Shown piece after piece: positions 36,053 through 46,136 of a DNA stretch of 64,000 bases. The translations under genes were made by a program, and so were the position numbers. This stretch comes from Runella sp. MFBS21 (lineage in GTDB: Bacteria; Bacteroidota; Bacteroidia; Cytophagales; Spirosomataceae). Within the stretch, counting starts at the first letter, position 1. Every line of letters starts with the position of its first letter. The stretch spans positions 475,744 through 539,743 of the forward strand of contig NZ_JARNTW010000002.1 of assembly GCF_029433105.1 (NCBI RefSeq), given 5' to 3'. The notes under the pieces were generated by a model. The model saw only the letters and a program-made list of their open reading frames with translations, was not told the DNA's origin and ran no database searches.

Positions 36053-36376
36053 GGCTATTAGATTTTTAAATTTTATTACTAGCAAAAAGGCTGTTGTTTT
36101 ATGGCTGTTTTTGAATTGATGTGATAAAGGTACTAGGCAATACACACTACATCCAATCGATTCTAAGCTAATGGATGTAAGACTGGATAAGTGGATGGTT
36201 TTGGGGATGATATTTGTATTAAATAGGTATTGTTTCTCACAAACACAACAAATTATGCGTCACCCAACTATATTTGCAGCCAAACAAAACAAAGCATAGC
36301 GCTATAACTTTGAAATCTCAAAGGATAGAGACTCAGAAGAAGGCGCTTTCGAGGCATTATAAACGATTGACTGTCA
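36053..36376. promoter_or_regulatory. Divergent intergenic region between pspC-like gene and thrA, with a -7 box
   Basis: This 324-bp gap separates two divergent genes. TATATTTG at 36269-36276 matches TAnnTTTG and would give thrA a leader of about 95 nt. I looked for a Thr-rich leader peptide or a clear attenuator hairpin in that leader and found none. Confidence 0.4.
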
Positions 36377-38839
36377 ATGAAAGTTCTTAAGTTTGGCGGT
36401 ACTTCATGTGGTACTGTAGAAAGTATAAAGCAGCTTATTAAGATTCTTGAAAACAACATTGCCCAAGGTGAAAAAATAGCAGTTGTGTATTCGGCTATGG
36501 GTGGCGTCACCAATCAGCTGATTGAAATCGGAAAAATGGCGGCCCAAGGCAATCCTGATTATTTGGATATGTGTAGGACATTGGAGGAGCGTCATTTTGG
36601 GGCCGTGAGAGGGTTGATTGACATCAAAAATCAATCAAGTGCCATCGCCAAAGTGCGCGGATTGGTCAACGAACTAGAGGATTTGCTACGCGGGATTTCG
36701 CTCATTCGGGAGCTTTCGGCGCGTACACTCGACCTGCTAATGTCGTTTGGAGAGCGACTTTCTACCACCGTCATTACCGAAGCAGTCAAAGCAAAAAGTT
36801 TGAAGGCCGAGTTTTGTGATGCTCGTAAGCTTATTCGTACAGATGACCACTTTGGCTATGCAGAAGTGGATTTTGAAATTACCAATGCCCAAATCAAAGC
36901 TCATTTTGAAGAAAGAGAAGCTCTTCAGTGCATTACGGGGTTTATTGGTTCTACCGCCGAAGGCATCACTACGACCCTTGGTCGTGGTGGTTCTGATTAT
37001 ACAGGGTCGATTTTTGGGGCGGCCTTGGATGCTGAAGTGATTGAAATATGGACTGACGTAGACGGAATGATGACAGCCGACCCACGCAAAGTATCTACTG
37101 CCTTTACGATTCCGACTATCACATATGCAGAAGCAATGGAATTAAGTCACTTTGGGGCCAAGGTGATTTATCCGCCAAGTTTACAGCCTGCTTTTGTCAA
37201 AAATATACCTATTAAAGTACTCAATACCTTCAATGTATCCTCTGAAGGTACTACTGTGCATACTATCCCGTATGATTCTCCTTACGCGATTACGGGCATT
37301 AGCTCCATTGACGACATTGCTTTGGTCAATGTCCAAGGAAGTGGTTTGATTGGGGTGGCAGGGGTATCGGCTCGGTTGTTCACGGCTTTGTCGAGACACC
37401 GAATCAGCGTTATTTTGATTTCACAGGCATCGTCAGAGCATTCGATTTGCTTTGCTATCGACCCCCGAAATTCTGATAGAGCCAAAGAAGTATTGGAGCA
37501 GACATTCGCCCCCGAAATCAGTGCTGGGGATATCGACCGTGATGGCATTCAGATTCAGAAAAATGTATCAATCATTGCCATAGTAGGAGAGGGAATGCGC
37601 CGAAATACGGGTATTTCGGGTAAATTGTTTACGGCTTTGGGCAAAAATGGTATCAATGTAGTAGCTACCGCTCAGGGCTCTTCGGAATTGAATATATCGG
37701 TGGTGATTCAAAAAAATGACCTTTCCAAAGCACTCAATGCGATTCATGGCGTGTTTTTTCAGTCAGAAGTCAGAAACCTCAATTTGTTTATTGTAGGTAC
37801 GGGCTTGATTGGAAGTACGTTTATGAAGCAATTGGCGGCGCAGTCAGATTATTTGGCTAAAGAAAAGCTGCTAAAAATCAACGTAGTAGGACTAGCTCGT
37901 AGCAAAAAAATGTGGCTCAATCCCGAAGGTATTAGCCTTAACAACTGGAAAGATGAATTAGACGAAAATGGCAAAATGACGAGTTTGCCCGCATTTGTGC
38001 AGCGCATTCGCGAATTCAACTTGCCCAACAGCGTTTTCATCGATTGTACGTCCGACAAAGATATTATCCAATATTATCATCCCTTGCTTGACGCAAGTGT
38101 ATCAGTAGTGACGCCCAACAAAGTGGCTAACTCAAGTGCTTATTCGGAGTATTTACGTCTACAACAAACGGCGGTTAGGAAAGGAGTGAAGTTTTTGTAC
38201 GAGACCAACGTGGGTGCGGGCTTGCCAATCATCAATACCATTCAGGGATTAATGGCGAGTGGGGATAAATTCGTGAAAATAGAAGCGATTTTATCAGGAA
38301 CTTTGTCCTTTATCTTCAATAGTTTTGTACCCGGAACTCGCTTTGTGGATATTGTGCGGGAAGCTAAAGCCAAAGGCTATACAGAACCCGATCCTCGCGA
38401 CGATTTGAGTGGTCTTGATGTAGCTCGTAAAATCTTGATTTTGGCCCGTGAAACGGGCGTAGGCCTTGAAATGAGCGATATCCAAATTGACCCTATTTTA
38501 CCTGACAATTGCCTTCAAGCTCCTACCGTTGATGACTTCTTTGTAGAATTGGAAAACTCGGATGCCTACTTTGCGGAACTGCTACAAGCGGCTACCGAAA
38601 AAGGAGAGAAGCTGCGGTATATCGCTACGCTCGAAAATGGCCGCGCTACGCTAGAGCTTAAAACGGTAGACGGAGAGCATCCGTTTTATTCGCTTTCAGG
38701 AGCTGACAATATCGTTTCGTTTACTACTGAGCGTTACAATACTCGTCCGCTTGTAGTCAAAGGCCCTGGCGCAGGAGCAGAAGTGACTGCCTCAGGGGTA
38801 TTTGCGGATGTGATGAGTATCAGTAGTTATTTGGCGTAG
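36377..38839 (+). CDS. thrA: Bifunctional aspartokinase I / homoserine dehydrogenase I
   Basis: This enzyme catalyses the first and third steps from aspartate to homoserine, feeding Thr, Met and (first step) Lys/DAP. The kinase domain (1-~290) starts KFGGTSCG (the family usually has KFGGTSVG) and has GRGGSDYTGSIFGAALDA. Two ACT domains (~310-450) give feedback control, probably by threonine. The dehydrogenase domain (~465-815) has the Rossmann loop VGTGLIGSTF, VVTPNKVA and LSGLDVARKILILARE. The length of 820 aa is like E. coli ThrA. thrB and thrC do not follow. Confidence 0.96.
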   Translation: MKVLKFGGTSCGTVESIKQLIKILENNIAQGEKIAVVYSAMGGVTNQLIEIGKMAAQGNPDYLDMCRTLEERHFGAVRGLIDIKNQSSAIAKVRGLVNELEDLLRGISLIRELSARTLDLLMSFGERLSTTVITEAVKAKSLKAEFCDARKLIRTDDHFGYAEVDFEITNAQIKAHFEEREALQCITGFIGSTAEGITTTLGRGGSDYTGSIFGAALDAEVIEIWTDVDGMMTADPRKVSTAFTIPTITYAEAMELSHFGAKVIYPPSLQPAFVKNIPIKVLNTFNVSSEGTTVHTIPYDSPYAITGISSIDDIALVNVQGSGLIGVAGVSARLFTALSRHRISVILISQASSEHSICFAIDPRNSDRAKEVLEQTFAPEISAGDIDRDGIQIQKNVSIIAIVGEGMRRNTGISGKLFTALGKNGINVVATAQGSSELNISVVIQKNDLSKALNAIHGVFFQSEVRNLNLFIVGTGLIGSTFMKQLAAQSDYLAKEKLLKINVVGLARSKKMWLNPEGISLNNWKDELDENGKMTSLPAFVQRIREFNLPNSVFIDCTSDKDIIQYYHPLLDASVSVVTPNKVANSSAYSEYLRLQQTAVRKGVKFLYETNVGAGLPIINTIQGLMASGDKFVKIEAILSGTLSFIFNSFVPGTRFVDIVREAKAKGYTEPDPRDDLSGLDVARKILILARETGVGLEMSDIQIDPILPDNCLQAPTVDDFFVELENSDAYFAELLQAATEKGEKLRYIATLENGRATLELKTVDGEHPFYSLSGADNIVSFTTERYNTRPLVVKGPGAGAEVTASGVFADVMSISSYLA

Positions 38840-38862
38840 GTTTTTGATGAAATTTTAAAAAA

Positions 38863-38887
38863 GAGGCTGTCCTACAAAGGCAGCCTC
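38863..38887 (-). terminator. Bidirectional terminator between thrA and the FAD oxidoreductase gene
   Basis: GAGGCTG / CAGCCTC form a 7-bp GC-rich stem with an 11-nt loop. On the minus strand it is followed by TTTTTTAAAATTT, a strong T tract. On the plus strand it is followed by CTTTGTTT. It can end both convergent transcripts. Confidence 0.75.
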
Positions 38888-38893
38888 CTTTGT

Positions 38894-40039
38894 TTAGAAG
38901 ATAGACGCAATGGTTTCTTCAGAATAGCCTCCACTTGAGGTCATGCCTTTGCCCCCAATCCCGGTGATGATTCGGATGTGGTCATCTATCTGATGTTCGT
39001 ATATTTCGTCGGTGGTTTGGCTATAAAAGCCCGCCCAACTTGTCTGGATTTTTTCTACTGGAAAACTCACGATTCGCTTGGCTTCCTCAATCATCAATTG
39101 ATTGATATAATCGCTCAGATGATAGCCCAAATCGTCCACGTTTTGGGCACCTGCATATTCGTGCGAATCTCCCACCACAATTGAGCCATCCAAAGCCTGC
39201 TTAAATAGGATATGAATACCCCATTTTTTGAGTTCTTCCAAATGCGGTGGCGTCGTAAGACTTGCATAAGAAGGACATTGCTGAAACGACTCGTAGCGTC
39301 TGATGGTAAGTCCCGTAAGAATATTGCCCTTCATTGCTATTGCTGGAAAAGGGATGGTTTGGAGCATTTGGAGTTTGCTTACCACCAATCCACTTTGCGC
39401 AAACAAATCAGGATACAACATCCGAAATTCGTGACCATTGCAAATCAGCACCTGTTCGGCTTCAAATTGTTTACGATTTGTCAAAGTGACCTGTGCTTTT
39501 CCATTGGTGCTTTCACAATTGGTAACGGTAGCGTTGTTAAGATAAGTTACCCCCGTTTGTGTAGCACAATACGCCAAAAATCGCTGCATTAGAAGAGGCG
39601 AATCGACGGTTACTTCCTCAGGAAAAAAAATCGCCCCTACGGGATATTCATTTCTCAAATAAGGGTATTGGGCAAGGCAAGCTTCTCGACTCAATAGCTC
39701 ACACGGATAGCCTATTCCTACATAATAATCATACAGCTCGTTGGCAACCTGCCACTCGTCGGCATCAGAGGCAATATAGACTGAGCCGTTTTTCCGAATG
39801 GTCAAATCAGTTTTTGATTGTAAATCATGATACAGCTCCAAGCTTCGTTTGCCATACGTAAACCATCGTCCGGCAAGGCCGGAAGGTACTACTTGCCCAA
39901 AATTGCGAACTGTAGCTCCTACAGGGAAGTTGTCTTTTTCAAGAAGCAATACTGATTTGTTGCGTTTGGCGGCATGATAGGCGTGAAAAGTCCCCATAAT
40001 ACCCCCTCCTACCACAATCAAGTCAAAATGTGTTTTCAT
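38894..40039 (-). CDS. FAD-dependent oxidoreductase, TIGR03364-type (aminophosphonate-linked)
   Basis: This 381-aa enzyme is of the glycine-oxidase/DadA (DAO) fold. The N-terminal Rossmann motif is VVGGGIMGTFHAYHAAK. The segment GATVRNFGQVVPSG is characteristic of the TIGR03364 clade, and the C-terminal second dinucleotide loop is ITGIGGKGMTSSGG. That clade is known to occur beside PhnX-like hydrolases and phosphonate transporters and is proposed to oxidise an aminophosphonate close to 2-aminoethylphosphonate, releasing the aldehyde. Here it lies 49 bp downstream of exactly such a PhnX-like gene. The fold and clade are well supported; the substrate is an inference. Confidence 0.85.
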   Translation of the reverse strand: MKTHFDLIVVGGGIMGTFHAYHAAKRNKSVLLLEKDNFPVGATVRNFGQVVPSGLAGRWFTYGKRSLELYHDLQSKTDLTIRKNGSVYIASDADEWQVANELYDYYVGIGYPCELLSREACLAQYPYLRNEYPVGAIFFPEEVTVDSPLLMQRFLAYCATQTGVTYLNNATVTNCESTNGKAQVTLTNRKQFEAEQVLICNGHEFRMLYPDLFAQSGLVVSKLQMLQTIPFPAIAMKGNILTGLTIRRYESFQQCPSYASLTTPPHLEELKKWGIHILFKQALDGSIVVGDSHEYAGAQNVDDLGYHLSDYINQLMIEEAKRIVSFPVEKIQTSWAGFYSQTTDEIYEHQIDDHIRIITGIGGKGMTSSGGYSEETIASIF

Positions 40040-40088
40040 GTGTATAAATACTAAATCTGAATGCCTATTCTTGTAACAAAAATCTAGG

Positions 40089-40826
40089 TTAAATTTTTAC
40101 TTTGGCATCTTCTAAAATATTGATGATCTCATCCACTGACCCAAGCAAGGCATCGTGGGGATGAGACACAAGTTGCTCCATGGTATGAGTGCCATTGATG
40201 ACCCCTAAATTTAGGTATACTCCTGCGGCAGCACCAGATTGCAAATCAGAAGGGGTATCGCCGATGTTGATAACTCGCTTGGTGTCTGTAACACCTAGTA
40301 GACGCATCGCTTTCTGAATCATCAGGGGAGCGGGGCGGCCTTTTTCTACTTCATCGCTGGCAATAGAAGCTTGGATGATGGTAGCGTTGGTGCCTACTCG
40401 GTTTTCGTCGAGTCCTTCAAGCCAGCCTAGCTTTTCCAAAATAATATCAGTTACAACTCTGTAAAACCCTGTTGTCAAAGCGACTTTAATGCCTTGATTT
40501 TTAAGGTAATCAAACAGCTCAAGGCATCCTTTTGTTGGAAAAACGGGTTGTGTGCGATAATGCTCTTCTAGTACTTCTTTAAAAATAGCATACGATTCAT
40601 CGACTTTGGTCTGAATATCTGGATGACCTTCGCCAAGGTTTTGGGTCCAAAACATTTCAAAAACAAATCTTTTAGCCAAGCCTTGGGCGGCTAAGATTTC
40701 TTCATCAGAGGCTTTCAATCCCGACATCTTAGCTGCTTTGGCAAAACAAGCCTCTACCTCGTGTTGGTCTGTAACGGTGGTACCCGCCATATCAAAGACC
40801 ACTAGCTCAATTGGTTGCTGCTGCAT
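40089..40826 (-). CDS. PhnX-like phosphonatase (HAD superfamily, TIGR03351-type)
   Basis: This 245-aa hydrolase is the closest type of HAD protein to phosphonoacetaldehyde hydrolase. The nucleophile motif is DMAGTTV (Asp12; DxAGT is typical of phosphonatases). Lys52 in QGLAKRF sits where PhnX has its Schiff-base lysine. EKGRPAPLMIQKA carries Arg in place of the usual HAD lysine, and GDTPSDLQSGAAAG supplies the metal acids. These features indicate C-P bond cleavage of phosphonoacetaldehyde or its 1-hydroxy form. ATG 40826 is chosen over 40856 to match the family N-terminus. It is the first gene of a two-gene operon with the FAD oxidoreductase. No PhnW is present, as is usual for this clade. 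Confidence 0.87.
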   Translation of the reverse strand: MQQQPIELVVFDMAGTTVTDQHEVEACFAKAAKMSGLKASDEEILAAQGLAKRFVFEMFWTQNLGEGHPDIQTKVDESYAIFKEVLEEHYRTQPVFPTKGCLELFDYLKNQGIKVALTTGFYRVVTDIILEKLGWLEGLDENRVGTNATIIQASIASDEVEKGRPAPLMIQKAMRLLGVTDTKRVINIGDTPSDLQSGAAAGVYLNLGVINGTHTMEQLVSHPHDALLGSVDEIINILEDAKVKI

Positions 40827-41113
40827 ATGGTTTATTTCAACTTTAGAATGATACAATGGTAATATTTTTCAAAGGCAAAGTTAACAAACTTCAAATTAAA
40901 GTTTAGCTAAAATATACTTTTTGTTGCAAAATTTATAAACCTAAAAGCGGTTTTGGGTGATTTTTAATGCGTTGAGAAGTGTTTAGTTATATTAAAAAAA
41001 ATATTAATAATTACTTCACTATTAGTTAACTATTTATTAATTTCACTAAACTTAATTTGCATTGAGTTTAGTATGTCTATGTTCTTCATTTTCCACGTAA
41101 ACCAATCAAAGTT
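40827..41113. promoter_or_regulatory. Divergent control region between PhnX-like and SusC-like genes
   Basis: This 287-bp, very AT-rich gap must hold promoters for both directions of the phosphonate locus. Visible items are an AAACTT / AAGTTT inverted repeat near 40889-40907, a perfect TAGTTAACTA palindrome (41023-41032) and TTAATTTG (41052-41059), one base off TAnnTTTG. I could not identify a Pho box with confidence. Confidence 0.4.
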
Positions 41114-44100
41114 ATGCATTCTTTTTTACCTCAAAAACGCTGGAGGAATCCTTGGGTGTCAGTATTTCTATTGGCATTTTTATTGAGCACTACTATACTT
41201 GCACAAGAAGTAACGCTGCAAGGGACAATTACAGATGCCGACAACAATACCCCTCTACCGGGAGTAAGTATTGTGGTGAAAGGTACTAATCAGGGTACCA
41301 ATACCGATGCCAACGGCAAATACCGTATTAATACCTCTTCTTCGGCTACTTTGGTTTTTTCGTTTGTTGGGTATAGTGCCCAAGAAGTGGCGGTGGGCAA
41401 TCGCACTACGATTGATTTGAAAATGAGCCAAGACCTCAAGCAACTTCAAGAAGTAGTAGTAACCGCACTTGGGATTCAGAAAGAAAAGAAAACATTGGCC
41501 TTTGCTACTCAAAGTGTCAAAGGTTCTGACCTTATCAAAGCCCGCGAACCCAACCCTATCAACTCGCTTGTGGGTAAAGTAGCAGGCTTAAACGTAGGGG
41601 CAAGTGCGGAGCTTCTGCGCGCACCTCAGGTATCCCTCCGTGGGGGAGCACCCTTGTACGTAGTAGACGGGATTCCTATCAACTCCGATACTTGGAATAT
41701 CAGCCCTGATGATATCGAATCAATGGACGTTTTGAAAGGGCCTTCTGGTACGGCTTTGTATGGCTTCCGTGCTCAAAATGGGGTCATCATGATTACGACC
41801 AAAAAAGGTTCTAAAGACAAAAGAGGCTTCTCAGTAGATGTCAATTCATCTACCATGTTTGATAAAGGATTTATTGCTATTCCCAAGGTACAAGACCAAT
41901 ACGGCCCCGGCGACCACGGCAAATATGCGTTTGTGGATGGCCGTGGTGGTGGAGTAAACGACGGAGATTACGACATCTGGGGGCCTCCATTGGATGGTCG
42001 TCTTTTGCCTCAGTATGACAGTCCTATCGACCCTGCCACCGGCAAAAGAATTCCTACTCCTTGGCTGCCAAGAGGTAAAGATAATTTGACTCGATTTATC
42101 CAAACAGGGATATTGTCAAACAACAACGTGTCGGTAGCAGCAAGCAATGACAAAGCGGATATTCGGGTGTCGCTTTCGCACCAATACCAACGCGGCGTAA
42201 TTCCTAATACTCAGCTCAATATCACCAACCTCAACACTTCTTTGGGCTATAATTTTTCCAATAAACTGCGTTTTGAGAGTACGGTCAACTATAGCCGTCA
42301 ATATACTCCCAATATCCCTGATGTAGATTATGGTCCCAACTCCCTTATCTACAACTCTATCATCTGGGGAGGCGCCGACTGGAATGTAGATGATATGAAA
42401 CAACTATGGCAGCCTGGTAAGGAAGGAATCCAGCAAATCTATGCGGAGTATCAACGCTACAACAACCCCTGGTTTGTGGTAAAAGAGTGGTTGCGTGGAC
42501 ATTACAAAAACGATATTTATGCGTACGCTTTGGGTAAATACAAAATCAACGATTTCTTGAATGCTCAGTTGCGTACTCAAGTCACTACTTACGACATCCT
42601 TCGCACCGAAAAAATGCCTTATTCCGCTACTTCTTACGGACGTGAAGAAGCGCGTGGCGATTACCGCGAAGACCGTCGTAATTTGTGGGAAAACAATACC
42701 GACCTTTTGATAAATTTTGATAAAGAAATCGTTAAAAACATTACGTTGAAAGCTTCGGTAGGGGGAAGTATGCGTCTTTTTAGATACACCTCCAACTTCG
42801 CCTCTACCGATTATCTCAACGTGCCTGGCGTCTATAGTTTTTCCAACTCTCGCAATCCTGTACAAGCCTACAATTTCCAGTCTTACATGCGCGTGATGAG
42901 TGGCTACTATGCTGCCGACTTGTCTCTTAGTAAATATGCCAATATTTCACTGACAGGCCGTTGGGACAAAACTTCTACGCTTCCTTCTGGTCGTAATGTC
43001 GGATTTTATCCATCAGTGGGAGTGACTAGCGTTATCTCAGATTATGTAAAACTACCAGACGCGATTACTTTTTTGAAAGTGCGGGCGTCGTTTGCACGGG
43101 TAAAAGAGGCATTTACCCAAGCTAATATTGGGGTTCCGCCGGGTGCTCCTGTTTATTATGGTGCCAATTACAACTCTTCGTATGACGGGCCAAGTTACGG
43201 AACTACAGTGGCTTATAACATTTCGCGTCCTTACAACAACGAAGCCGCCGCTTACTATTCTAGCAGCTTGATTGATCCCAACATCCAGCCTTCGAGCCGT
43301 ACCAACTACGAAGGGGGTGTGGAAATGAAGTTTTTGAACAACCGTCTTGGATTAGACGTGACTTATTTTAGCTACTTAGACGGTCCTCGTATTTTTGGAT
43401 TGACGCTACCCGAATCTACGGGTTATGGAAGTTTGACCACCAACGGTATCAAGTCTCAGCGCAAAGGATTGGAGATAGCTGTTAGTGGCAACGTCATCAA
43501 AAATGCCAATGGATTTAACTGGGATGTGCTCGCCAACTGGTCTACTTGGCAAGAAACGCTGCGGGAGATTTATGGCAACCAAACCCGCTTGAACCAATTC
43601 TATAAAATCGGTGACCGCCTAGATGCTTATTATGGAACGGCTTTTGTGCGTACGCAAGATGGGCAGATTGTAAACGATGCGAGTGGGCGTCCTATCTACA
43701 ATCCCGTTTCACAGTTTTTAGGTTATACCAATCCTGATTGGACGTTTGGCTTCCAAAACAAATTCAGCTACAAAAACTTCAATTTTAGCTTCCAGTTTGA
43801 CGGACGTATCGGGGGTGTCATCGAAAATTATATCCAAAAACAAACCTTCCGTGGTGGGCGTCATATTGCCACCGTTCAAGGAGATATGGGCGTGGCTCGT
43901 TTGGCCGACACCGAAGGCCGTAAGACTTGGGTAGGCCCAGGCGTAGTATTGACAGGTGGCACGATTAGCTACGACCCAGATGGCAAAATTTTAAACTATG
44001 GCGAATTGAAATTCACCCCTATGTCGACTACCTATGCTACTTATCTCCAAGACTGGATTAGCCGCTATTACAACTCGACGGAAGGAAATATCATGAACCG

Positions 44101-44329
44101 TACCTTTGTAAAACTCAGAGAAGTTCAGGTGGGATACTCATTACCAGCAGGGCTTTTGGGTAAAAACATCCGCCAAGCCACTATTTCTTTGGTAGGTCGT
44201 AATTTGCTGTACTTTGCTCATTCAAAAGACCTTGATGTGGAGCAATTTGTCAACTATAGCAACCGCTCTTCGTCACTACAAACACCTACGTTGCGTCGTT
44301 ATGGTATCAATATCAACTTCACCTTCTAA
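41114..44329 (+). CDS. SusC/RagA-type TonB-linked outer-membrane transporter
   Basis: This is a 1071-aa outer-membrane barrel. A signal peptide ends near TTILAQ. A carboxypeptidase-regulatory-like domain lies at ~35-110 (LQGTITDADNNTPLPGVSIVV, GTNTDANGKYRI). The TonB-box-like region LQEVVVTALG is followed by a plug with APLYVVDGIPIN and ESMDVLKGPSGTALYG, and a barrel ends YGININFTF. With the SusD-like lipoprotein 12-51 bp downstream it forms a pedal-bin importer. Such pairs usually take up glycans or peptides; here the flanking genes point to a phosphonate-bearing ligand. No ECF sigma-dependent signalling extension is present. Confidence 0.93.
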   Translation: MHSFLPQKRWRNPWVSVFLLAFLLSTTILAQEVTLQGTITDADNNTPLPGVSIVVKGTNQGTNTDANGKYRINTSSSATLVFSFVGYSAQEVAVGNRTTIDLKMSQDLKQLQEVVVTALGIQKEKKTLAFATQSVKGSDLIKAREPNPINSLVGKVAGLNVGASAELLRAPQVSLRGGAPLYVVDGIPINSDTWNISPDDIESMDVLKGPSGTALYGFRAQNGVIMITTKKGSKDKRGFSVDVNSSTMFDKGFIAIPKVQDQYGPGDHGKYAFVDGRGGGVNDGDYDIWGPPLDGRLLPQYDSPIDPATGKRIPTPWLPRGKDNLTRFIQTGILSNNNVSVAASNDKADIRVSLSHQYQRGVIPNTQLNITNLNTSLGYNFSNKLRFESTVNYSRQYTPNIPDVDYGPNSLIYNSIIWGGADWNVDDMKQLWQPGKEGIQQIYAEYQRYNNPWFVVKEWLRGHYKNDIYAYALGKYKINDFLNAQLRTQVTTYDILRTEKMPYSATSYGREEARGDYREDRRNLWENNTDLLINFDKEIVKNITLKASVGGSMRLFRYTSNFASTDYLNVPGVYSFSNSRNPVQAYNFQSYMRVMSGYYAADLSLSKYANISLTGRWDKTSTLPSGRNVGFYPSVGVTSVISDYVKLPDAITFLKVRASFARVKEAFTQANIGVPPGAPVYYGANYNSSYDGPSYGTTVAYNISRPYNNEAAAYYSSSLIDPNIQPSSRTNYEGGVEMKFLNNRLGLDVTYFSYLDGPRIFGLTLPESTGYGSLTTNGIKSQRKGLEIAVSGNVIKNANGFNWDVLANWSTWQETLREIYGNQTRLNQFYKIGDRLDAYYGTAFVRTQDGQIVNDASGRPIYNPVSQFLGYTNPDWTFGFQNKFSYKNFNFSFQFDGRIGGVIENYIQKQTFRGGRHIATVQGDMGVARLADTEGRKTWVGPGVVLTGGTISYDPDGKILNYGELKFTPMSTTYATYLQDWISRYYNSTEGNIMNRTFVKLREVQVGYSLPAGLLGKNIRQATISLVGRNLLYFAHSKDLDVEQFVNYSNRSSSLQTPTLRRYGININFTF

Positions 44330-44380
44330 GCGTCGCTTCTTGTGAATGTTTTTTTCAAAATGACAAAACACTTTAAGACA

Positions 44381-45949
44381 ATGAAAAATAAAAACATATA
44401 TACCGTTTTTGTCTTTGGGCTAGTACTGTTATTGAGCAGTTGCCAAAGTTTCCAAGAACTCGAAGTAAACCCCAACGTACCCGTAAGTTCTCCCCCAAAC
44501 TTGGTACTGAATGCTGTTCAGAATAGTTTCAATGAGCGTCCTTGGGGTAAAGAAACCCGCTGGAATCAATTTTATACCATTAATTACAACTATTACGGCA
44601 ACAACGAATACGACTGGACTACCTCAGGTACTTACTTTGATGCGCTCAAAAATGTAATCAAGATGGAAGAAGAAGCCAAGAAAGTGACTGGAAAAGACCT
44701 GAATCCTTATTCGGCTTTGGGTAAGTTTTTCAAGGCGTATTTCTTTGTATGGATGACCCAACGCCTCGGTGATCTTCCTATGAACGACGCCCTCAAAGGC
44801 ACCGAAAATATGACTCCTAAATACAATTCGCAAAAAGAGGTATATCTCCAATCGCTCAAGTGGCTCGACGAAGCTAACGACGATATGGGCAAATTGATTG
44901 CCTCAGGAGATGTGTTTTTTCAGGGAGACATCTATCTTGGCAACAACCTCCGCCAATGGCAAAAAGTCGTGAATACGTTTAAACTTCGGGTATTGGTGTC
45001 GTTAAGTAAAAAAGAAAGCGATGCCGATCTCAATATCAAGACGCGTTTTGCGGAAGTGCTCAACAACCCCACCAAGTTTCCAATCATGGCAAGTATGAGC
45101 GATAATTTGGCTTATAAGTACAACAATACTTATAACAAATATCCTCTCAATCCCGACAACTTTGGTTTTGACGCCACTCGTCAGCAGATGTCCTCTACCA
45201 ATATCGACATTCTGAAAAGTATCCAAGACCCGCGCATTTTTTATATAGCCGAGCCCGCCGAAGCCCAAATCAAAAAGGGCCTCGCGCAAACAGATTTTGC
45301 GGCTTTTGTAGGAGCTAGCCCCGCCGAAAGCTTAGACGATATGTCAACGAAAGCGCTAAATGGTCAATATTCGTTTATCAATCGCAATCGTTATTATCGC
45401 AACTATACCCCCGAAAATACGATTCAAATTGGCTACATCGAAATGTGCTTCAATATCGCCGAAGCCCTCAACCGTGGTTGGGCAGCTGGTACGGCCGAAG
45501 AGTGGTATGTGAAAGGCATTCAGGCTTCGCAAGGTTTCTTTGACATCAAAAATGGTGACAATACCGTAGTACTCGAAACCCGTAATGGCGCCAATGCCTC
45601 TTCGGCAAGCTATACAGTGAAGTTCAATTGGGCTGATTTTTATGCGCAAGCAGCTGTTAAATATGCCGGTAACAACGCCAAAGGTCTGGAACAAATCCTT
45701 ACTCAAAAGTACTTGGGCTTCTTTATGAACTCTGGCATGGAAGCTTTTTACAACTGGCGCCGCACAGGCTACCCTGCCAATTTTGCCAAAGGTGGGCCTG
45801 GTACGGGAAATTCGGGCGTCATCCCGCGTCGGTGGTTGTATCCCAACTCTGAGCGGATTTACAACGAAACCAATTATAAAGTTTCTGTCCAATCGCAGTT
45901 TGGCAAAGCAAGTGAATCTGTCAATGATGAACTATGGATTTTAAAGTAG
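44381..45949 (+). CDS. SusD/RagB-like lipoprotein (SusD-like_2 type)
   Basis: This outer-membrane surface lipoprotein has signal peptide MKNKNIYTVFVFGLVLLLSSC with lipobox LSSC. In-frame starts at 44360 and 44342 are possible but only lengthen the n-region. The mature part is helix-rich with TPR-like segments (YSALGKFFKAYFFVWMTQRLGDLPM, ILTQKYLGFFMNSGMEAFYNWRRTG, landmarks only), the hallmark of the SusD-like_2 group. It should cap the SusC barrel and bind the substrate. A terminator follows, so later genes have their own promoter or rely on read-through. Confidence 0.9.
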   Translation: MKNKNIYTVFVFGLVLLLSSCQSFQELEVNPNVPVSSPPNLVLNAVQNSFNERPWGKETRWNQFYTINYNYYGNNEYDWTTSGTYFDALKNVIKMEEEAKKVTGKDLNPYSALGKFFKAYFFVWMTQRLGDLPMNDALKGTENMTPKYNSQKEVYLQSLKWLDEANDDMGKLIASGDVFFQGDIYLGNNLRQWQKVVNTFKLRVLVSLSKKESDADLNIKTRFAEVLNNPTKFPIMASMSDNLAYKYNNTYNKYPLNPDNFGFDATRQQMSSTNIDILKSIQDPRIFYIAEPAEAQIKKGLAQTDFAAFVGASPAESLDDMSTKALNGQYSFINRNRYYRNYTPENTIQIGYIEMCFNIAEALNRGWAAGTAEEWYVKGIQASQGFFDIKNGDNTVVLETRNGANASSASYTVKFNWADFYAQAAVKYAGNNAKGLEQILTQKYLGFFMNSGMEAFYNWRRTGYPANFAKGGPGTGNSGVIPRRWLYPNSERIYNETNYKVSVQSQFGKASESVNDELWILK

Positions 45950-45977
45950 TATTTTCACATAGGTTTAAAATTGAAGA

Positions 45978-46010
45978 TAAAAGTGGGAGTAGATTTCTCT
46001 CCCACTTTAT
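45978..46010 (+). terminator. Terminator after the SusCD pair
   Basis: AAAGTGGGAG / CTCCCACTTT form a 10-bp stem with a 9-nt loop, extended by A/T pairs, followed by ATTCTATTTTTG. It begins 30 nt after the SusD stop. Confidence 0.75.
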
Positions 46011-46076
46011 TCTATTTTTGAAGAAGGCGTGTAATGTGTTGTTTAGCAATCACTTACGGTTAACGGATAACGAACA

Positions 46077-46089
46077 ACCGTGCTTTAGT
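46077..46089. repeat. Copy 1 of shared 13-mer ACCGTGCTTTAGT
   Basis: This 13-mer occurs here, 48 nt before the phosphatase-like gene, and again at 47979-47991, upstream of the next TonB-type gene. It could be a shared control element or a fragment of a dispersed repeat. Confidence 0.35.
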
Positions 46090-46136
46090 ACTTAATTTCT
46101 TAAACCCAACTCTCTCTAAAACCCTCCTGTATGCTT

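Noticed and set aside
36276-36376. Threonine attenuator leader before thrA
   Set aside because: No short peptide rich in Thr or Ile and no terminator/antiterminator pair could be seen.
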